Below, piece by piece: positions 1-11,662 of a stretch of 64,000 bases of DNA. Position 1 is the stretch's first letter, and the number at the start of each line of letters is the position of its first letter. The notes under the pieces were generated by a model. The model saw only the letters and a list, made by a program, of their open reading frames with translations, had not been told where the DNA came from and ran no database searches. Source of the DNA: Isoetes taiwanensis (Eukaryota; Streptophyta; Lycopodiopsida; Isoetales; Isoetaceae); NCBI GenBank assembly GCA_021234155.1, contig JAJEKV010000005.1, positions 12,222,787 to 12,286,786 on the forward strand, given 5' to 3'. The translations under genes were made by a program, and so were the position numbers.

Positions 1-540
1 TGGTGAGAGCATTGAGAATATGGAGGCACTATCTATTGGGAAAGAAGTTCCAATTAGATACGGACCATCAGAGTCTATAGCATGTCTTCACCCAACCACA
101 TCTCAACTTGAGACAAAGGAGATGGATGGAGTTCCTGGAGGAGTACGATTTTGACACCGTGTACAAGCGGGCAAGCTTCGGCGTGGTTCGCGCGCCTCTT
201 AAGGTACCCCTTGATGACGAGTTGTACCATAAGAACAAATTGTATGTACCAGAGTCATCCGGAATCAGGAAGTTAATACTCCATGACACGCACCCAATAG
301 CCGGCCATGCAGGTTTCATGAAAACCTACTTCAAGATAAAAAGTAGCTACTACTAGCCTGACATGAAGAAGCAGATAGCCAAGTACATTCGAGAATGTCA
401 GCTATGTCAGCAGACGAAGGCAGAACAACTTCGAATTCCAGGAGCATTAGAGCCATTGCCAGTGCCAAATGCCAAATGGGAAGTAATAAGCATGGACTTC
501 CTAACAGGGCTCATAGGCCTAATGGCCTGCCAGTGTGTGC
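1..540 (+). pseudogene. Ty3/gypsy pol remnant (RNase H end, integrase N-terminus)
   Basis: Translation of roughly 5-165 resembles the end of a gypsy RNase H: a TDHQSL motif, then RQRRWMEFLEEYDF, the usual RNase H C-terminal signature. From about 225 an integrase zinc-binding (H2C2) domain follows, with H..H near HDTHPIAGHAG and C..C in RECQLCQQTKAE, and then VISMDFLTGL, the start of the integrase core. The segment between RNase H and the zinc finger is too short, so sequence has been deleted. There is an in-frame TAG near 356 and another stop inside RNase H. Similarity ends near 525. This is a dead fragment whose 5' part lies outside the window. The family call is firm; no LTR was found. Confidence 0.85.
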
Positions 541-605
541 AGGCAAGGCATGGGCTCGACACCTCTTGGGTGATGCGTCGCCTTCAATGAGGTTCAAGTC
601 GTAGA

Positions 606-1641
606 CGGGCATTGGCCCTCTAGCTGCCTGTGATGGGCATGCATACCTTTAGAGGGAGTGTTCTCCTCCTGCATCATCGGGACTTGGGAGATGAAACTCA
701 GGAGTAGCCCCCTTGGTTATGCACCCGGTAGGCTACGGTCCAGTCCCAAGCCTTATCAGCCTATTCTGCAAAGTATGCATAGGAGGACGGATGGAGAGGA
801 CTACCCAATAGCCATGTTCCTATGCCAGCCAACCCATTGACATGAATTTTATCTGCAATGACCTCTGGAGACCCAAGCCGTCAGTCCATACCCCTTGAGT
901 CTGAGCCTTGGGTAGGATCTCCCCCATGATGATGTTGTTGACATACGTTTCTCAGGTTAAGATGGTCCCGAGGGAAGACAGGATAAATGACACGTCCATT
1001 CTTCCGAAATTGATTCCTTGCCAAGGAATTGATATCAAGTGGATGGCCTCTGTCAACTTGGTTGCCAGAGAGATGAACTCCCGACTTACGATCACGATGG
1101 GAGCATCAGAGAGCGGCAGTAGGGGATGTCACAAACAACCCATGGAACCAAATAAAACCATCTAAAAAACAATAGTGAAAAAAAGGACATGTTGATAAAA
1201 AAAACAAAAAGGTGCCAGAAAAACCACGGTGGGATCGTTTTTCCAAAAAACCACTCTCTCTTTGTGGGAATCCAGATAAACGGGCCAGGTGAATTTTTGG
1301 GGCCATTTTGATGCTGTTTTTAGCATATAAAACAATTGTGGACCAAAATTGGGGTGAGTGTGGGTCCTACTCCTCTTACACATCAATGGCATAGGACCAT
1401 GGTCTATGCCATGATTCATTTTCCCCCTGGACCCCCCAATCATTTTTATGCTTATTCTTGAGAATTTAGGAAAAATATCATGAAATATCTCACAAAAACA
1501 AAGATCAAATCATGAATCAAAGTTTGAAGAGTAACAAGCAACAACTTGAAATGGATATATGGATTAGAAGAGGATTTGTAGGAAATACAAAATGCAATAT
1601 TATATGCAATGAAAATAAATAGGAGTAGAAAATAGATCTCT
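606..1641. other. Intergenic, no gene recognised
   Basis: Right of the gypsy remnant the sequence is mid-GC to about 1100 and then A-rich, with runs of A between 1160 and 1260. Short open frames occur on both strands, but none has recognisable motifs or a convincing splice pattern. The GC-richer first half could be more of the same retroelement, which I cannot confirm. Confidence 0.4.
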
Positions 1642-3726
1642 CACTACAAGAGAAATGTACCTATAGTGTCTAGTGTAATGTCAACTTTTTTGACACAAAC
1701 AGAACCTGTCAAAACCCAATTATTGTCACAGCCTTGCCACTATACTTGTCGTGATCATTTGTCACAAACATGCCACAATAGCGTCAAATGTTGTGACAAG
1801 CTTGTGGCTTCAATTTATGACATAATGTTGACACAAAATCAATTTGGAACTATATGGCAGTCTAGAAAATGGCGAACTTGTGACAATATTTTAACAACAT
1901 TGTGATAAATAAATAGAAGGCCATATGAACACTATTACATCAACATTATCGCAAGCTAGTGACAAAGTAGTAGCTATCATTCATCCACAATAAGACAATC
2001 AATAAGAAAAGTTGTGACCCATTTTGTAGCTAACAAATAGCTAGTGTTGTGACCACATTGTGATAAATAAATAAAGCTTATACCGCATCATGGCAATGTA
2101 GTGACAATATAGTAGCTATATTTCCAACAACTAATGAGAAATTTTGTGACTAGTTTGGTGTCTAAAGAAACACTATTTTTCATTGTTGTGACGACATTAT
2201 GATAGATAAATAAACAATTGATAACAATTTCTATGAGTTTTGTGTCTAGGTAATAGCTAATTTAAGACGATTTATGCATTGTATCTTGTGTCAAAAGGAT
2301 AAACATCCAAGTAATTTTTTTTTTTGCTTGAATAACAAATATTCTGATTTCTGAAATTCGATAACAAAAAAGCCAAAGTAATAAAGTTTCATTGATCAAC
2401 AATGAATTTCCAACATAACAAATGCCCATAAAAAATGAGTTGAGGCAAGTGTATTAAATATTAATGTCAAGAAAAATAATCAATATCGCCAATTCAATGC
2501 TCTCTATTTGTTGGTTCATCTCCATGATCCTCTTCATTTACATTGCCTTCATGACCTTCATTGTCTTCTTTGTTGTTATCCTGTTGATTATATTTGTAAA
2601 GCATATTGTTAGAAATTTCATAACTATATATCAATAATAGAGCTTCCTCTCTTACCTCATCAGAATCATCCACATAACATATAGCCCCGAATGTAAAAAA
2701 AGTACAAGTGTAAGAACAATGTATGAATACGACGTTGAAAATGACAAAATGTACAAATATACTTACACCACCAAACCGTGAATATGAACTTTCATTTTCT
2801 CATCGGTGGACAAGCAAAAATGTCTTATAATCAACTTCATTCTATTTACAATGCGTGATGACTTTTTACATACTTTTCCAACGAATAGTAAATCTCCACC
2901 ATGACCATGGTTGAATCAGAGAGCCCAAAGGGCCCCCTTAAAATGATCAACCCATCATTCAACCTGGTTAACTTGTTCACTTAGGATGAATGGGAGATAT
3001 GAAATGATAATTGCTTGCCCATGATGATGTCCTTCATCAAGTTGAGTTGGTCGGCTCGACAAAGACCGAATCTTCTTTGCATGTTCTTGGCCGAATCCGA
3101 TAAGAACGATTAGACTTGCCTTTACATTTGTTGCACCAACAAGCTACGCCCGATGGAGATAGAAAGCCTTGCTTGGGTCTCGTCTAGCACGTTCCCCTTC
3201 ATCCGACCGTGTCCAAATCATTCTTTCTATCAAGTAACATTCCTTAGCACAATACCAAATCTTTAATGATATATGAATACCAAACTCAATTCTACTAATA
3301 TATTAGATACAAATTGGATGGCATTATGTTATAAATCTCATAGAAATGTTATAATGATGGAGTTATAAATTTGTTAAAAAATTGTTGCAACAACCCACTT
3401 AAATTGCAATATAAAGTTGACAAAATGCTCCTCACAAGATATTAGATGAAATTTTGGATAATCGTTTTGTTATAAGTCTTAAAAAAGTTAGCACAACTTA
3501 GCTTAAATATTGTTCAAAAAGTTGTTGCAAAAACCTACTTAACATGCGATAGAAAGTTGACAAAAGGAGGTCATTGCTTTGACAAAAGATTTGACACTAT
3601 GTAGTAGACACAATGTTGACACAACACAAGCACTTTGTGTCAAGATAGTAGTGGTCGACACAAATTTGTCACTACATATGGGACTTGTCACAAGGGTTGA
3701 CACTATACCCCCATCCTCTTGTAGTG
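1642..3726 (-). mobile_element. CACTA (CMC/En-Spm) DNA transposon, non-autonomous, complete ends
   Basis: The left end is CACTACAAGAGAAATG and the right end, reverse-complemented, is CACTACAAGAGGATGG. Both then reach TATAGTGTC, giving an imperfect inverted repeat of about 28 bp. The 3 bp before 1642 are TCT and the 3 bp after 3726 are TCT, the 3-bp target duplication expected for CACTA elements. Both subterminal zones are dense in TGTGACA/TTGACAC motifs in either orientation, as expected of transposase-binding arrays. A minus-strand segment around 3060-3230 reads CWCNKCKGKSNRS, like the cysteine motif of the transposase-associated domain found beside CACTA transposases, so the orientation is given as minus. 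No intact transposase remains in 2085 bp. Confidence 0.9.
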
Positions 3727-5500
3727 TCTGGGAAGTGCAGCTTAAAACAGGAAGAAACCCCGAGGAGCTAAAGATCCTAGGAAGCCAGTGATGCAACAAG
3801 ATTTTCTCTAAAAACTAAGCTTGCTATGGATATTCAAATGTACCTCAGGTAAAGCCATCATCCTTACAATCATAAGGGTATTCATTTGGATGAGTAGGTC
3901 GAAATTGTGCCTTGTTGTCATGTGCGTATAAGATTCAAATTCAGCTACCATAGGAATCAATGAAGGTCACTGCTGGTATATATTCAAGAGCTAGTGCAAT
4001 TACAACCATGTTGATGAAATGATGCAGAAGCATGTACCTGTCTTTAGCCTGGATAAGAATGGCAAGAACAATAATACAAACTTACAAAAATGTGTTTTGG
4101 TCGTGTAGTTAAGAGAGCAACAAACCATGTATCAATGAAGTAAAGTAGGGAAACAAGTCTGCCCAGGTATAATTGTCTAACAACCTCTCTATCTCCTTCC
4201 ACTATGCTATAAAATCGTATAATTGTCTAATGGTTGTATGGGCCTAACCAGAGAAGCAAATCGATGGTAGAAAGAACCCAATCGATGCAAATATACCTTA
4301 CAGTTATGGAAATGAAAGCAACAAAGCCTCTTACTACCCAGCACGCATAATGGACGTAATTTCCATGAATTTTGGTGTCCGTTGATGACATCAAACTGTG
4401 AAAAGATCATCCACATTGTAGAAAAATCCAGCTTGCTACAACGTGGATAGCCTCAAAATGCACGAAAGACGAGTTTGTGTTTGTGCAAAAGTGCTAAAAA
4501 GCGATAAATAGGGGGTTCGGGAAATAGAAATGTTTGCACCATTACGATAAATTTATTGTAATAATTGTTCATATCGGCCGGGTTCATGAATCCCACTATC
4601 CCCTAAGATTTGCATAGTGGTCATAAACCCATATGACATCATCGCATGGAAAAGTGGACAGAAGGTCGCACCATGTGTCAATTCCCTCCATCGAATGGCT
4701 AAACTTTGCCTCCCCCGCGTTCCATTATCTCTAACAACATGGAAGATGGGTCGGTGCGATTGATCACATGCTGCCACATGGCAATCCTCCACAATGCGGA
4801 ATGGAAATAAGGGGTGCCATTTAAAACATCCAAAGAAGATCCAAGAAATTCACTAAAAGCTACCTTAACCACTAGCCCACGCAGATTAACTTAATCCGAT
4901 CATTGCCCACCGCCGGATCAAAGCAGGGTTCGGTCATATAACCTCCCAAATATTCTATTTTTGAAGTATATTCTAGAGATTACTGGTGATAACCCCCAAA
5001 TATGCCTAAATGTCAGAGTATTCCATTGCAACGGCTTTTTTTGTGCCATGTTTCAAAGACTGATCTTCATCATTGACATCTGTTTGGGCATAAAATAGAG
5101 ATTTGAGCCTTCGAAGCTCAAATATGACATGCAACATAGCTTTAGATCGAGAAAAACAAAGTTGATTCATATAGATGATCCAAATGCAGTGAGGGGCTAG
5201 CTCACATTAGAATCAGCCACGCCTGACCATGGCCCCAAGCTCTTAGAAATGTAAGTTATATGCGGGTTGTGAATTTGACACGTTGAACATCTTTGTTAAA
5301 AATGCAAGTTATATGCAAGGTTGTGAATTTGACATGTTGAACATGCTTTTGCCAATATTAGCTTCAATTTTGAAGCCATGTAAATGACTTGCAGATGTTT
5401 TATTTAATATATTCTCATTGCTTGAAATCCTTATGTAATCCTTAGGTAATTCTTTGCTAACATATGACAATTAATTAACTAATTTATGCTATCTACACCT
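3727..5500. other. Intergenic, no gene recognised
   Basis: AT-rich sequence with no long open frame. A short phrase GTATAATTGTCTAA occurs twice (near 4168 and 4216). An imperfect repeat of about 60 bp lies at 5243-5350 around TTGTGAATTTGACA(C/T)GTTGAACAT. I see no other supportable feature. Confidence 0.4.
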
Positions 5501-5506
5501 ATTTCA

Positions 5507-5818
5507 TTTGCATTGTTATGTAGTTACCGGTTCACACAATTTGCCTTACAAATAATGTCTAGCATTACAAAGCACCCAGAGGTCTAGTTCGAGAAGGGAA
5601 TCCTCATTGAGTTCAATTCCCTCAATATGGTGACTTATAGGTCCCTTTAATATCCATCACCTTTTCGTTTGCATTGTTATGTAGTTATCAAGTGCATACA
5701 CAATAGCCTTACAAATAATGTCTAGCATTGCAAAGTGCCCAGAGGTCCAGCGAGAAGGGAATCCTCATTGAGTTCAATTCCCTCAATATGGTGACTTATA
5801 GGTCCCTTTAATATCCAT
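5507..5818 (+). repeat. Tandem duplication, 161-bp unit x2
   Basis: The phrase TTTGCATTGTTATGTAGTTA starts at 5507 and again at 5668. Each copy runs through ACAAATAATGTCTAGCATT and ends in TCCCTTTAATATCCAT (5657 and 5818). The copies differ by scattered substitutions and small indels. No coding capacity is seen. Confidence 0.85.
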
Positions 5819-7309
5819 TAAGCAGAAGTGTGGCATTAAGTTTTGAATCTATTGTCGAATAGAATTGAATGAAACCAACGCATTAGATTAACATGCTCAA
5901 CAATTGTAGTATGTTATGGGAAAGGTTAAGCCCCAAACTTTAGCACCAAGGTTCCAAGCTTCAGCTAGTCATTCTAATAGGAAATATTGCTTGCAATGTT
6001 ATCTTTTGATTATCAAGGCTTCAAAACTTTAATTCAACTTTGGCGAGCATACATTAAATGCTCACACCATCCTAAACTCGCAGGAATAGCATTCAGGAGG
6101 AGAGTATACCACACAACGTTCTCATAAGAAGAGCATTTGGAAGGGGGTATATCACAGACTGTTCCAAATTCACACAATTTTCCAAACTATAAGTGAGTGG
6201 GTAAGAGAAATGTTCGCAACGGTTTGTGCGATTTTTATTAGTTGCAAACCCCCACAACCCAGAGCTTGCCGAGGAAACATGCATTGATATTACTTCAAAT
6301 GATTGCAGTCCTCTTCAGATTCTACGTATATGCACATGTGCTCCTGCACACTTTATCAAGGATTCATAACCTCTAGTATATTCTTAGCTTCTACACCAAG
6401 TTGTGAGAAGATGAGCAGCATCAACTCAAGAAAGACTCGTGATCAGATGCATAAGATACTTTTTCCAAGCGTAATTAAACTCCATATTTCCTATGCCTTA
6501 TCCAGTGCTTATGTTAAGTAACTAAACATCCCGTTCTCTGAATGAAGTTTCAAAAGAGAATCAAACATCGTAAACCTGCTTCGATTAGATAAGATGCAAA
6601 ACTAGAGAATATTATTAGTCCCCTATCTTATATATCAAACAAGTGTTTGCCACTTCAGGCAACCCAAAAAATTGCTAGAGCATCTACAGTCTATGTGTAT
6701 GGATCTTATTCTCGAGCTCTGACTAGAATGTTGTTTGTTCGCATCTCGAGCCTTAGCATCTAATAACAATCCATCAAATATAAATGGGGCAATTTGGGGC
6801 ACAATAAGAACTGGAAAACTCCAAAAGCCCTTAAGTTTTGCAAAAGTTGTCAAAATTCTAGTTTAGATTTTTTTTTTTTTTTTTTTTTTTTGGCTACAAA
6901 TGACTGTAACCAATGTGTCTTTTTAGATCATTTGTAGATGCGGATAAGAATTTTCTATCAAAACTAATCGGAGTCCAAAGTTTAAGTTATGCTCTCCTAA
7001 ATCCTTAACATTGTTTTGTATATTAAAACAACATCACTTTTGATTATGGACTTTGTTTCTCGTGGAAGGGCTCTCGCTCAACGGATCAAAGGTATGCTGG
7101 GGATAATAGGCTGATGATTTTCAAGAGCTTCTATAAAGACCAAATAGGTTTATTGGATATTCACTTTAAAAATTGTTGCATAGTAAATTTGAACATTACG
7201 CACATGCTACAATTTCAAAGCATACATTAGCAATGTCGTTTAGATATAGTGCAAGAGTTCTTGCAAGGGAACATTATTCCTCACCCCATGTAATGTTTAG
7301 GGCTTTAAG
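5819..7309. other. Intergenic, no gene recognised
   Basis: AT-rich sequence containing a pure T run of about 25 at 6866-6892. Short open frames show no domain motifs. From about 7150 the sequence grades into the tandem leader repeats of the adjoining copia remnant. Confidence 0.4.
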
Positions 7310-7722
7310 TTGCTCGATCCAGAAGCTACGCACTATAATATTAATAATGTGCTATAGTAAATTCACTATAGAAAAGGTATTGACCCGTTCCACTGTACAA
7401 ACTTTGACTTTACACTCGACCACCCAATCTCGAGCTTTTGTGATTAATCAATTCTTCTATAAAACTCTGTGTATGAATCGATGCATCAACCAATGGCTTC
7501 ATCTTGGTTTTAAATTACTCGATCCGGCCACTATGCACTGCAATATTAATAATGTGCTATAGTAGATTCACTGTGACCCATTCACTGTACAAACTTTGAC
7601 TGTACATCCGAGAACGCAATCTCGAGCTCCCGTGATTCGATTCTGCTATACAACTCTGTGTATGAATCGATGCATCAATCAATGACTTCATCTAAGTCTT
7701 AGATTGCTTGATCTGGCTACCA
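7310..7722 (-). repeat. Tandem leader repeat of the copia remnant (about 189-205 bp, 2+ units)
   Basis: On the minus strand three related starts follow one another: TGGTAGCCAGATCAAG at 7722, GTGGCCGGATCGAG near 7533 and TTCTGGATCGAG near 7327. Each unit continues with GATGAAGxCATTG, TGCATCGATTCATACACAGAG and CAAAGTTTGTACAGTG, and ends in ATAGCACATTATTAATATT. The first unit begins directly at the LTR edge with TGGTAGCCAGA, which could be a diverged tRNA primer-binding site. This would make the repeat an untranslated leader. I see no gag reading frame. Confidence 0.6.
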
Positions 7723-7919
7723 TGTTGGACAGACAATTTGAATTCTAATTTGGCTCGAACTCTTGAAGAATGTAAAGAAAGATGCAAGATACAAGCACAA
7801 GCTAACCAATGCTATGGAGTGAATCAACTAGTATGAGGCGTGACTATGGCTAATATATGGAGTGCCATGTCAGCAACAAGTGATGACTCAGCATGCATAG
7901 TCATCATCATACTCTAACA
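7723..7919 (-). mobile_element. Ty1/copia long terminal repeat (197 bp)
   Basis: The segment reads TGTTGGACAG...ACTCTAACA, so on the minus strand it starts TGTTAGAGTATG and ends CCAACA, the canonical TG...CA form with a short terminal inverted repeat. On the minus strand it is preceded by TCAGGGGGGA, a clear polypurine tract, and upstream of that lie an ORF and copia RNase H. It is therefore placed as the 3' LTR. What follows it looks like primer-binding site and leader rather than unique flank. Confidence 0.75.
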
Positions 7920-8900
7920 TCCCCCCTGATGACGTGCATGGCTGAAAAATAAAACTAGAAATCCTAGGCTTAACATCCCCCCTGAGATGTTACACGTCCT
8001 GAAATTCAGCATATAAAGCAAGCTTACCCACATAAGTAACCATGGCTGCCATTGGAACTTGGTTTTAAACCATACTCTCCTGTTCCTGTACCATTCTCGT
8101 GCCTTTGTGATGTAGACATTCACATTATTGATATAAGCATGGAACTTATAACCCATATCAGCAATATATATCTTCTGTAGTGCATATCCCTTTCTCAAAA
8201 AATCTGATTCAGTGCTATGGTAGAACTCACAAATCGCATCTGATCTTAGTGACCATCTTCCAATCATATCAGTATCATACAAATCCAATGAATTATTGTT
8301 TGAAGATTCAGATTGATCCACCCCAAACTGCCCTGGTAGACTTTCAGTAGAGTGACTTGTATGGTCACATATATCAAGAATAATTAATACCTGATTTCTC
8401 AAATGCAAGCACCTGTAATTTACCTTTAGCCTATTGGTTAATCCTCCAATATCAAGGTAAGAAATATACCCCAAACAGTCATCCAAGTTAGAATGATCCT
8501 CCACCTTCCCATCATGTGTGCAACCAAATGAAATGTTTAAACACATATAAAGAGGTAGTTCTAGCTGTTGGGTACAAACCTGAGACATAATAGAAGCAAA
8601 ATCATAAGTCTTCGCATCAAGATTCAGCCAAGGAAACTGGACAAGCAATTCTTCTTCCATATCACTGTCATGGGTAAGTATTTCCTTCCTCAAATTATAT
8701 GTGTCATAAAGCCCTGCAAATTGATCTGCATCATGCATAAGAATCTGAATGAGGCCTGGTTGATTATTGTCACAAAACTGTGAAGGTACAACTAGATGTG
8801 ACAGATCAAGCTTAGGTTCCAAAAAATTATCATAGTTTTCTTGTAATATGCCCATGTCCTGTTGTGCCTTTGCGAGAATATCATTCCAAAGCTCCTTCAC
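7914..8900 (-). CDS. ORF between copia RNase H and LTR, function unknown
   Basis: A 328-codon open frame lies on the minus strand in the position where some Ty1/copia (Sirevirus-type) elements carry an extra ORF. Its first listed codon is GTG (8900), not ATG. The frame stays open about 20 more codons to TTTTAG near 8935, which is preceded by a T-rich run and so could be a splice acceptor. The N-terminal part is acidic (TYNLRKEILTHDSDMEEE). The last 50 residues hold hydrophobic stretches (WLLMWVSLLYML, LSLGFLVLFF) before the frame reads into the polypurine tract. I recognise no domain. It could be an env-like ORF or captured host sequence; coding use is unproven. Confidence 0.45.
   Translation of the reverse strand: MKELWNDILAKAQQDMGILQENYDNFLEPKLDLSHLVVPSQFCDNNQPGLIQILMHDADQFAGLYDTYNLRKEILTHDSDMEEELLVQFPWLNLDAKTYDFASIMSQVCTQQLELPLYMCLNISFGCTHDGKVEDHSNLDDCLGYISYLDIGGLTNRLKVNYRCLHLRNQVLIILDICDHTSHSTESLPGQFGVDQSESSNNNSLDLYDTDMIGRWSLRSDAICEFYHSTESDFLRKGYALQKIYIADMGYKFHAYINNVNVYITKAREWYRNRRVWFKTKFQWQPWLLMWVSLLYMLNFRTCNISGGMLSLGFLVLFFSHARHQGGC
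7920..7929 (-). promoter_or_regulatory. Polypurine tract of the copia element
   Basis: Minus-strand TCAGGGGGGA abuts the LTR start, the position of the plus-strand primer in LTR retrotransposons. A second copy of TAACATCCCCCCTGAG lies about 58 bp away at 7974-7989, suggesting a local duplication of this boundary. Confidence 0.6.
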
Positions 8901-9204
8901 AACACAATAATCATTGTAGATAGTATCAAATTCTAAAACAAAAAAACTCGCACTTAGGGTATTTCCTACTATAAAAAGGGCTCACAAACATTCACCTTAA
9001 ATTCCAATGGTTACAATAAACCTTCATACTTCAATCTTAACTTAACCATTAAACCTAAGATAGTGTAGGTAATATAGTAGCACATAAACTTGTCTACCTC
9101 AACCATGTGCCTAGGTTAGAACCTAGGTAATTTGTCAATGTCTGAGATGTGGTCATCAATAGTTGTATAATTTTTACATGACTATAGCTTCATTCCCAAT
9201 TCAT

Positions 9205-9540
9205 ATTATAAGCAGTACATTGTCTTTGTTGATTTAGTGCAACAAACCTTATCTCTGGCAATGCCTTGGTCAAATCAACCAACTGATTTGATGTGCTCAC
9301 ATAACATAATTTGATTAGTCCTTTTGCTTATAACTCCAATTTAACATGCTTGAATCTCTCACGCAAAATAGGATCTTTCGACATAGTAATACAACTGGTA
9401 TTGTCACAAAGCAACTGGATCACATTCTTCAAAGCAAAGTTCAATAATCAGTCTTCTTTCGTAGGCCAGTTCTTTGGTAGCTAGAGTGACAGAAGCATAT
9501 TCTGTTTCTACACTAGACATAGCAGTGGAGCTAAGAATAA
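9205..9540 (-). pseudogene. Ty1/copia RNase H remnant
   Basis: Minus-strand translation runs ALSSTAMSSVETEYASVTL, then ATKELAYERR, then VALCDNTSCITMSKDPI and RERFKHVKLEL. It ends near YVSTSNQLVDLTKALP. This is the order of the copia RNase H: acidic residue in the ETEY motif, then the CDN motif, the KH motif and the QLAD-like C-terminal signature. At least one stop and small frame breaks interrupt it. The LTR-proximal ORF lies downstream on the same strand, so both belong to one element. Confidence 0.8.
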
Positions 9541-10436
9541 AACAAATTAGTAGCTAAGACAATCAAATAACAAACTAGCGAAATGCATAGGGTGATATCA
9601 CAAAAGTATCATTTCGGTATACAAAGAAAATATCAAATTATGGGAAATATTACTGAAAATTAGTGATCCAAAAGGCACAAAGCGAAAGATCCAAAAACAA
9701 AAGCTACCTTCTTCATATATCATGTTTTCTTCCATCAAAATCCACATTTTCCCTTATGTTTGCATTTGCTTGCTTGCATCACATGTCCTTCCACTGGCTA
9801 AAGCATGGAAGAGAAGGGCTTCCTCATGTAATCCCTCGCCTAAAAAACTGAATTGTTTTGCAGTTGAATTATTCGCTCAGGTGAATGGTTAAAGTTGGAA
9901 TATGAGCGCATATGCTGCAACATACACAGAGGCACTGGCGCAATGTCTTGCTTGTCAAGGAGCGCAAGCTTTTGCTTCACATGTTGAGACTAAACACACT
10001 TCAAATGTGTGTGTAGGCACTCGTAGTTAATGAGATGTCAAACTTCTGGTAAATAGGCAGATAAGATTGGAAATTGTTTGCTTGAGCTTTAATGTGAAAA
10101 CACAAGTAGGGAAACTTAAGTGTTGGAAAAAAACAGATGTCAAAGTTGTAGCGACAAAAAGCATTGTATCTTTATAGAATGGCAATTTACATCCTTGAGC
10201 TGATCATGTACTAGAACTATGCAAATGACAAATTTATGTAACAATGCTAGTTCCAAAAGAAAGTTGATTATGAGAAAAAAAGGATAACATCAGCTAATAT
10301 TGACAACTGCTAAAGTTTTATCATGTATGAAATATTTAAAAATTCAATTTCAAAATGGACTGTTTAATTATCCAACATTTGAGGCTAAATTCAATCCAAA
10401 TTTCTCTACGATCTAAGATTCAGGACCAATATCATC
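9541..10436. other. Intergenic, no gene recognised
   Basis: AT-rich DNA without motifs. Upstream reverse-transcriptase or integrase parts of the copia element are not visible here, so the element is truncated on this side. Confidence 0.4.
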
Positions 10437-11390
10437 ATGGGTTTTGTTTTTTCAAGGATGTTTGATCAGTTTTTTCCAAAGCAAAATGTGCACATTCTTA
10501 TGGTTGGCCTTTGTAATGCTTGTAAAACAACAATTTTCTACAAGTTTAAGCTGGGTGAAATTGTAACAACAATCCCAACAATCGGTATGATAAACCTTTT
10601 TGAGATCGATCTAAGCTCACCTTTTTATATTATGTTCTGATGGTCAATTATTAGATTTTTAGTTGCATATATTAAAGAGCAGAAGTGGAATTTTCTACAT
10701 CTTTTATCTTTTATGGATAGTAATTAAGGTTCAATACCAAGATATGGACAAAGAACTTGGATATTTCACCTTATTGAGTTGTATACTTCATTTTCCAGGT
10801 TTTAGTGTTGAAGATGTAGAATATAAGAGTATTAGTTTCACTATATGGGATGATGGAGATCAACACAAGGTAATGGCATTGAATATGATGGATCTAGAGT
10901 ATTATATAATTTTCTTGTGTTTTTTGTTTTATTGTCTTATATTTTATGTTCTACTTCTTTAGTTAAAATTGAGTCCTTTTTCATTTACAGAATTGTCCCC
11001 ACTAGAGGCATTACTTCCATAATACATAGGGACTTATCTTTGTAATTGACAGTAGTGATAGAGATTGTGTCACAAAAGCTAAGGATGAGTTGCATTTGAT
11101 TCTAAATGAGGCATGCCACAAACCTCCCCTTATCTCGCAGTTTTGTTGATTTTACTCTTGTGAATTAATCATGTAATATTTAACTGAAATATCACTCATT
11201 TCTGTTGTTTATTCTACGTCTTTATCTCTATATAACATAGAAATGTATAACCCCTTTTTTATGCTTTTGCATGAAGAATTACGTGATGCAATTCTTCTTA
11301 TTTTTGCAAACAAGCAAGATCTATCTAATGCAAAGAATGTTGTTGAGATGACAGAAAACTTGGATTGTGTTCTTTGTGTTAACATGCATA
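10437..11390 (+). pseudogene. ARF-family small GTPase pseudogene, introns retained
   Basis: Exon 1 (10437-10584) encodes an ARF N-terminus: [19 protein letters not shown], then [13 protein letters not shown] and [14 protein letters not shown] follows at 10585. Exon 2 (10799-10869, after TTTTCCAG) gives FSVEDVEYKSISFTIWDDGD and ends at GT 10870 in phase. Exon 3 from 10991 matches ARF at nucleotide level (VVDSxDRD region) but has frame breaks. The segment near 11272-11365 gives [17 protein letters not shown] with an intact NKQD guanine-binding motif. The P-loop GLDAAGKT has become GLCNACKT and switch II DVGGQ has become DDGDQ, so nucleotide binding and GTP hydrolysis should be lost. ARF exon boundaries are kept, so this is a DNA-level duplicate, not a retrocopy. 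The C-terminus is missing. Confidence 0.88.
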
Positions 11391-11662
11391 ATGAGTACTA
11401 TTGTTTTCTTTTTTGCATTGCTAATCAAATACCTTTCAATGAATACCTTCCAATGATATAAGGATTTCCTTCATTCATAATCCAATTCCTTCAATCCTTT
11501 GGGTTCTCGTTCTACTGATGCATGGCCTAAACTGAATGATACCAATAACTACTGTTAGTAGGAGTAAAGAAGACCATGTCCTTGCGACGATTTGGAGCGG
11601 TTGTTCATTAATTAGCCTTTGGTTATTTTAATGTTTCCTTATGGCACATACCGCTGTTAGTA

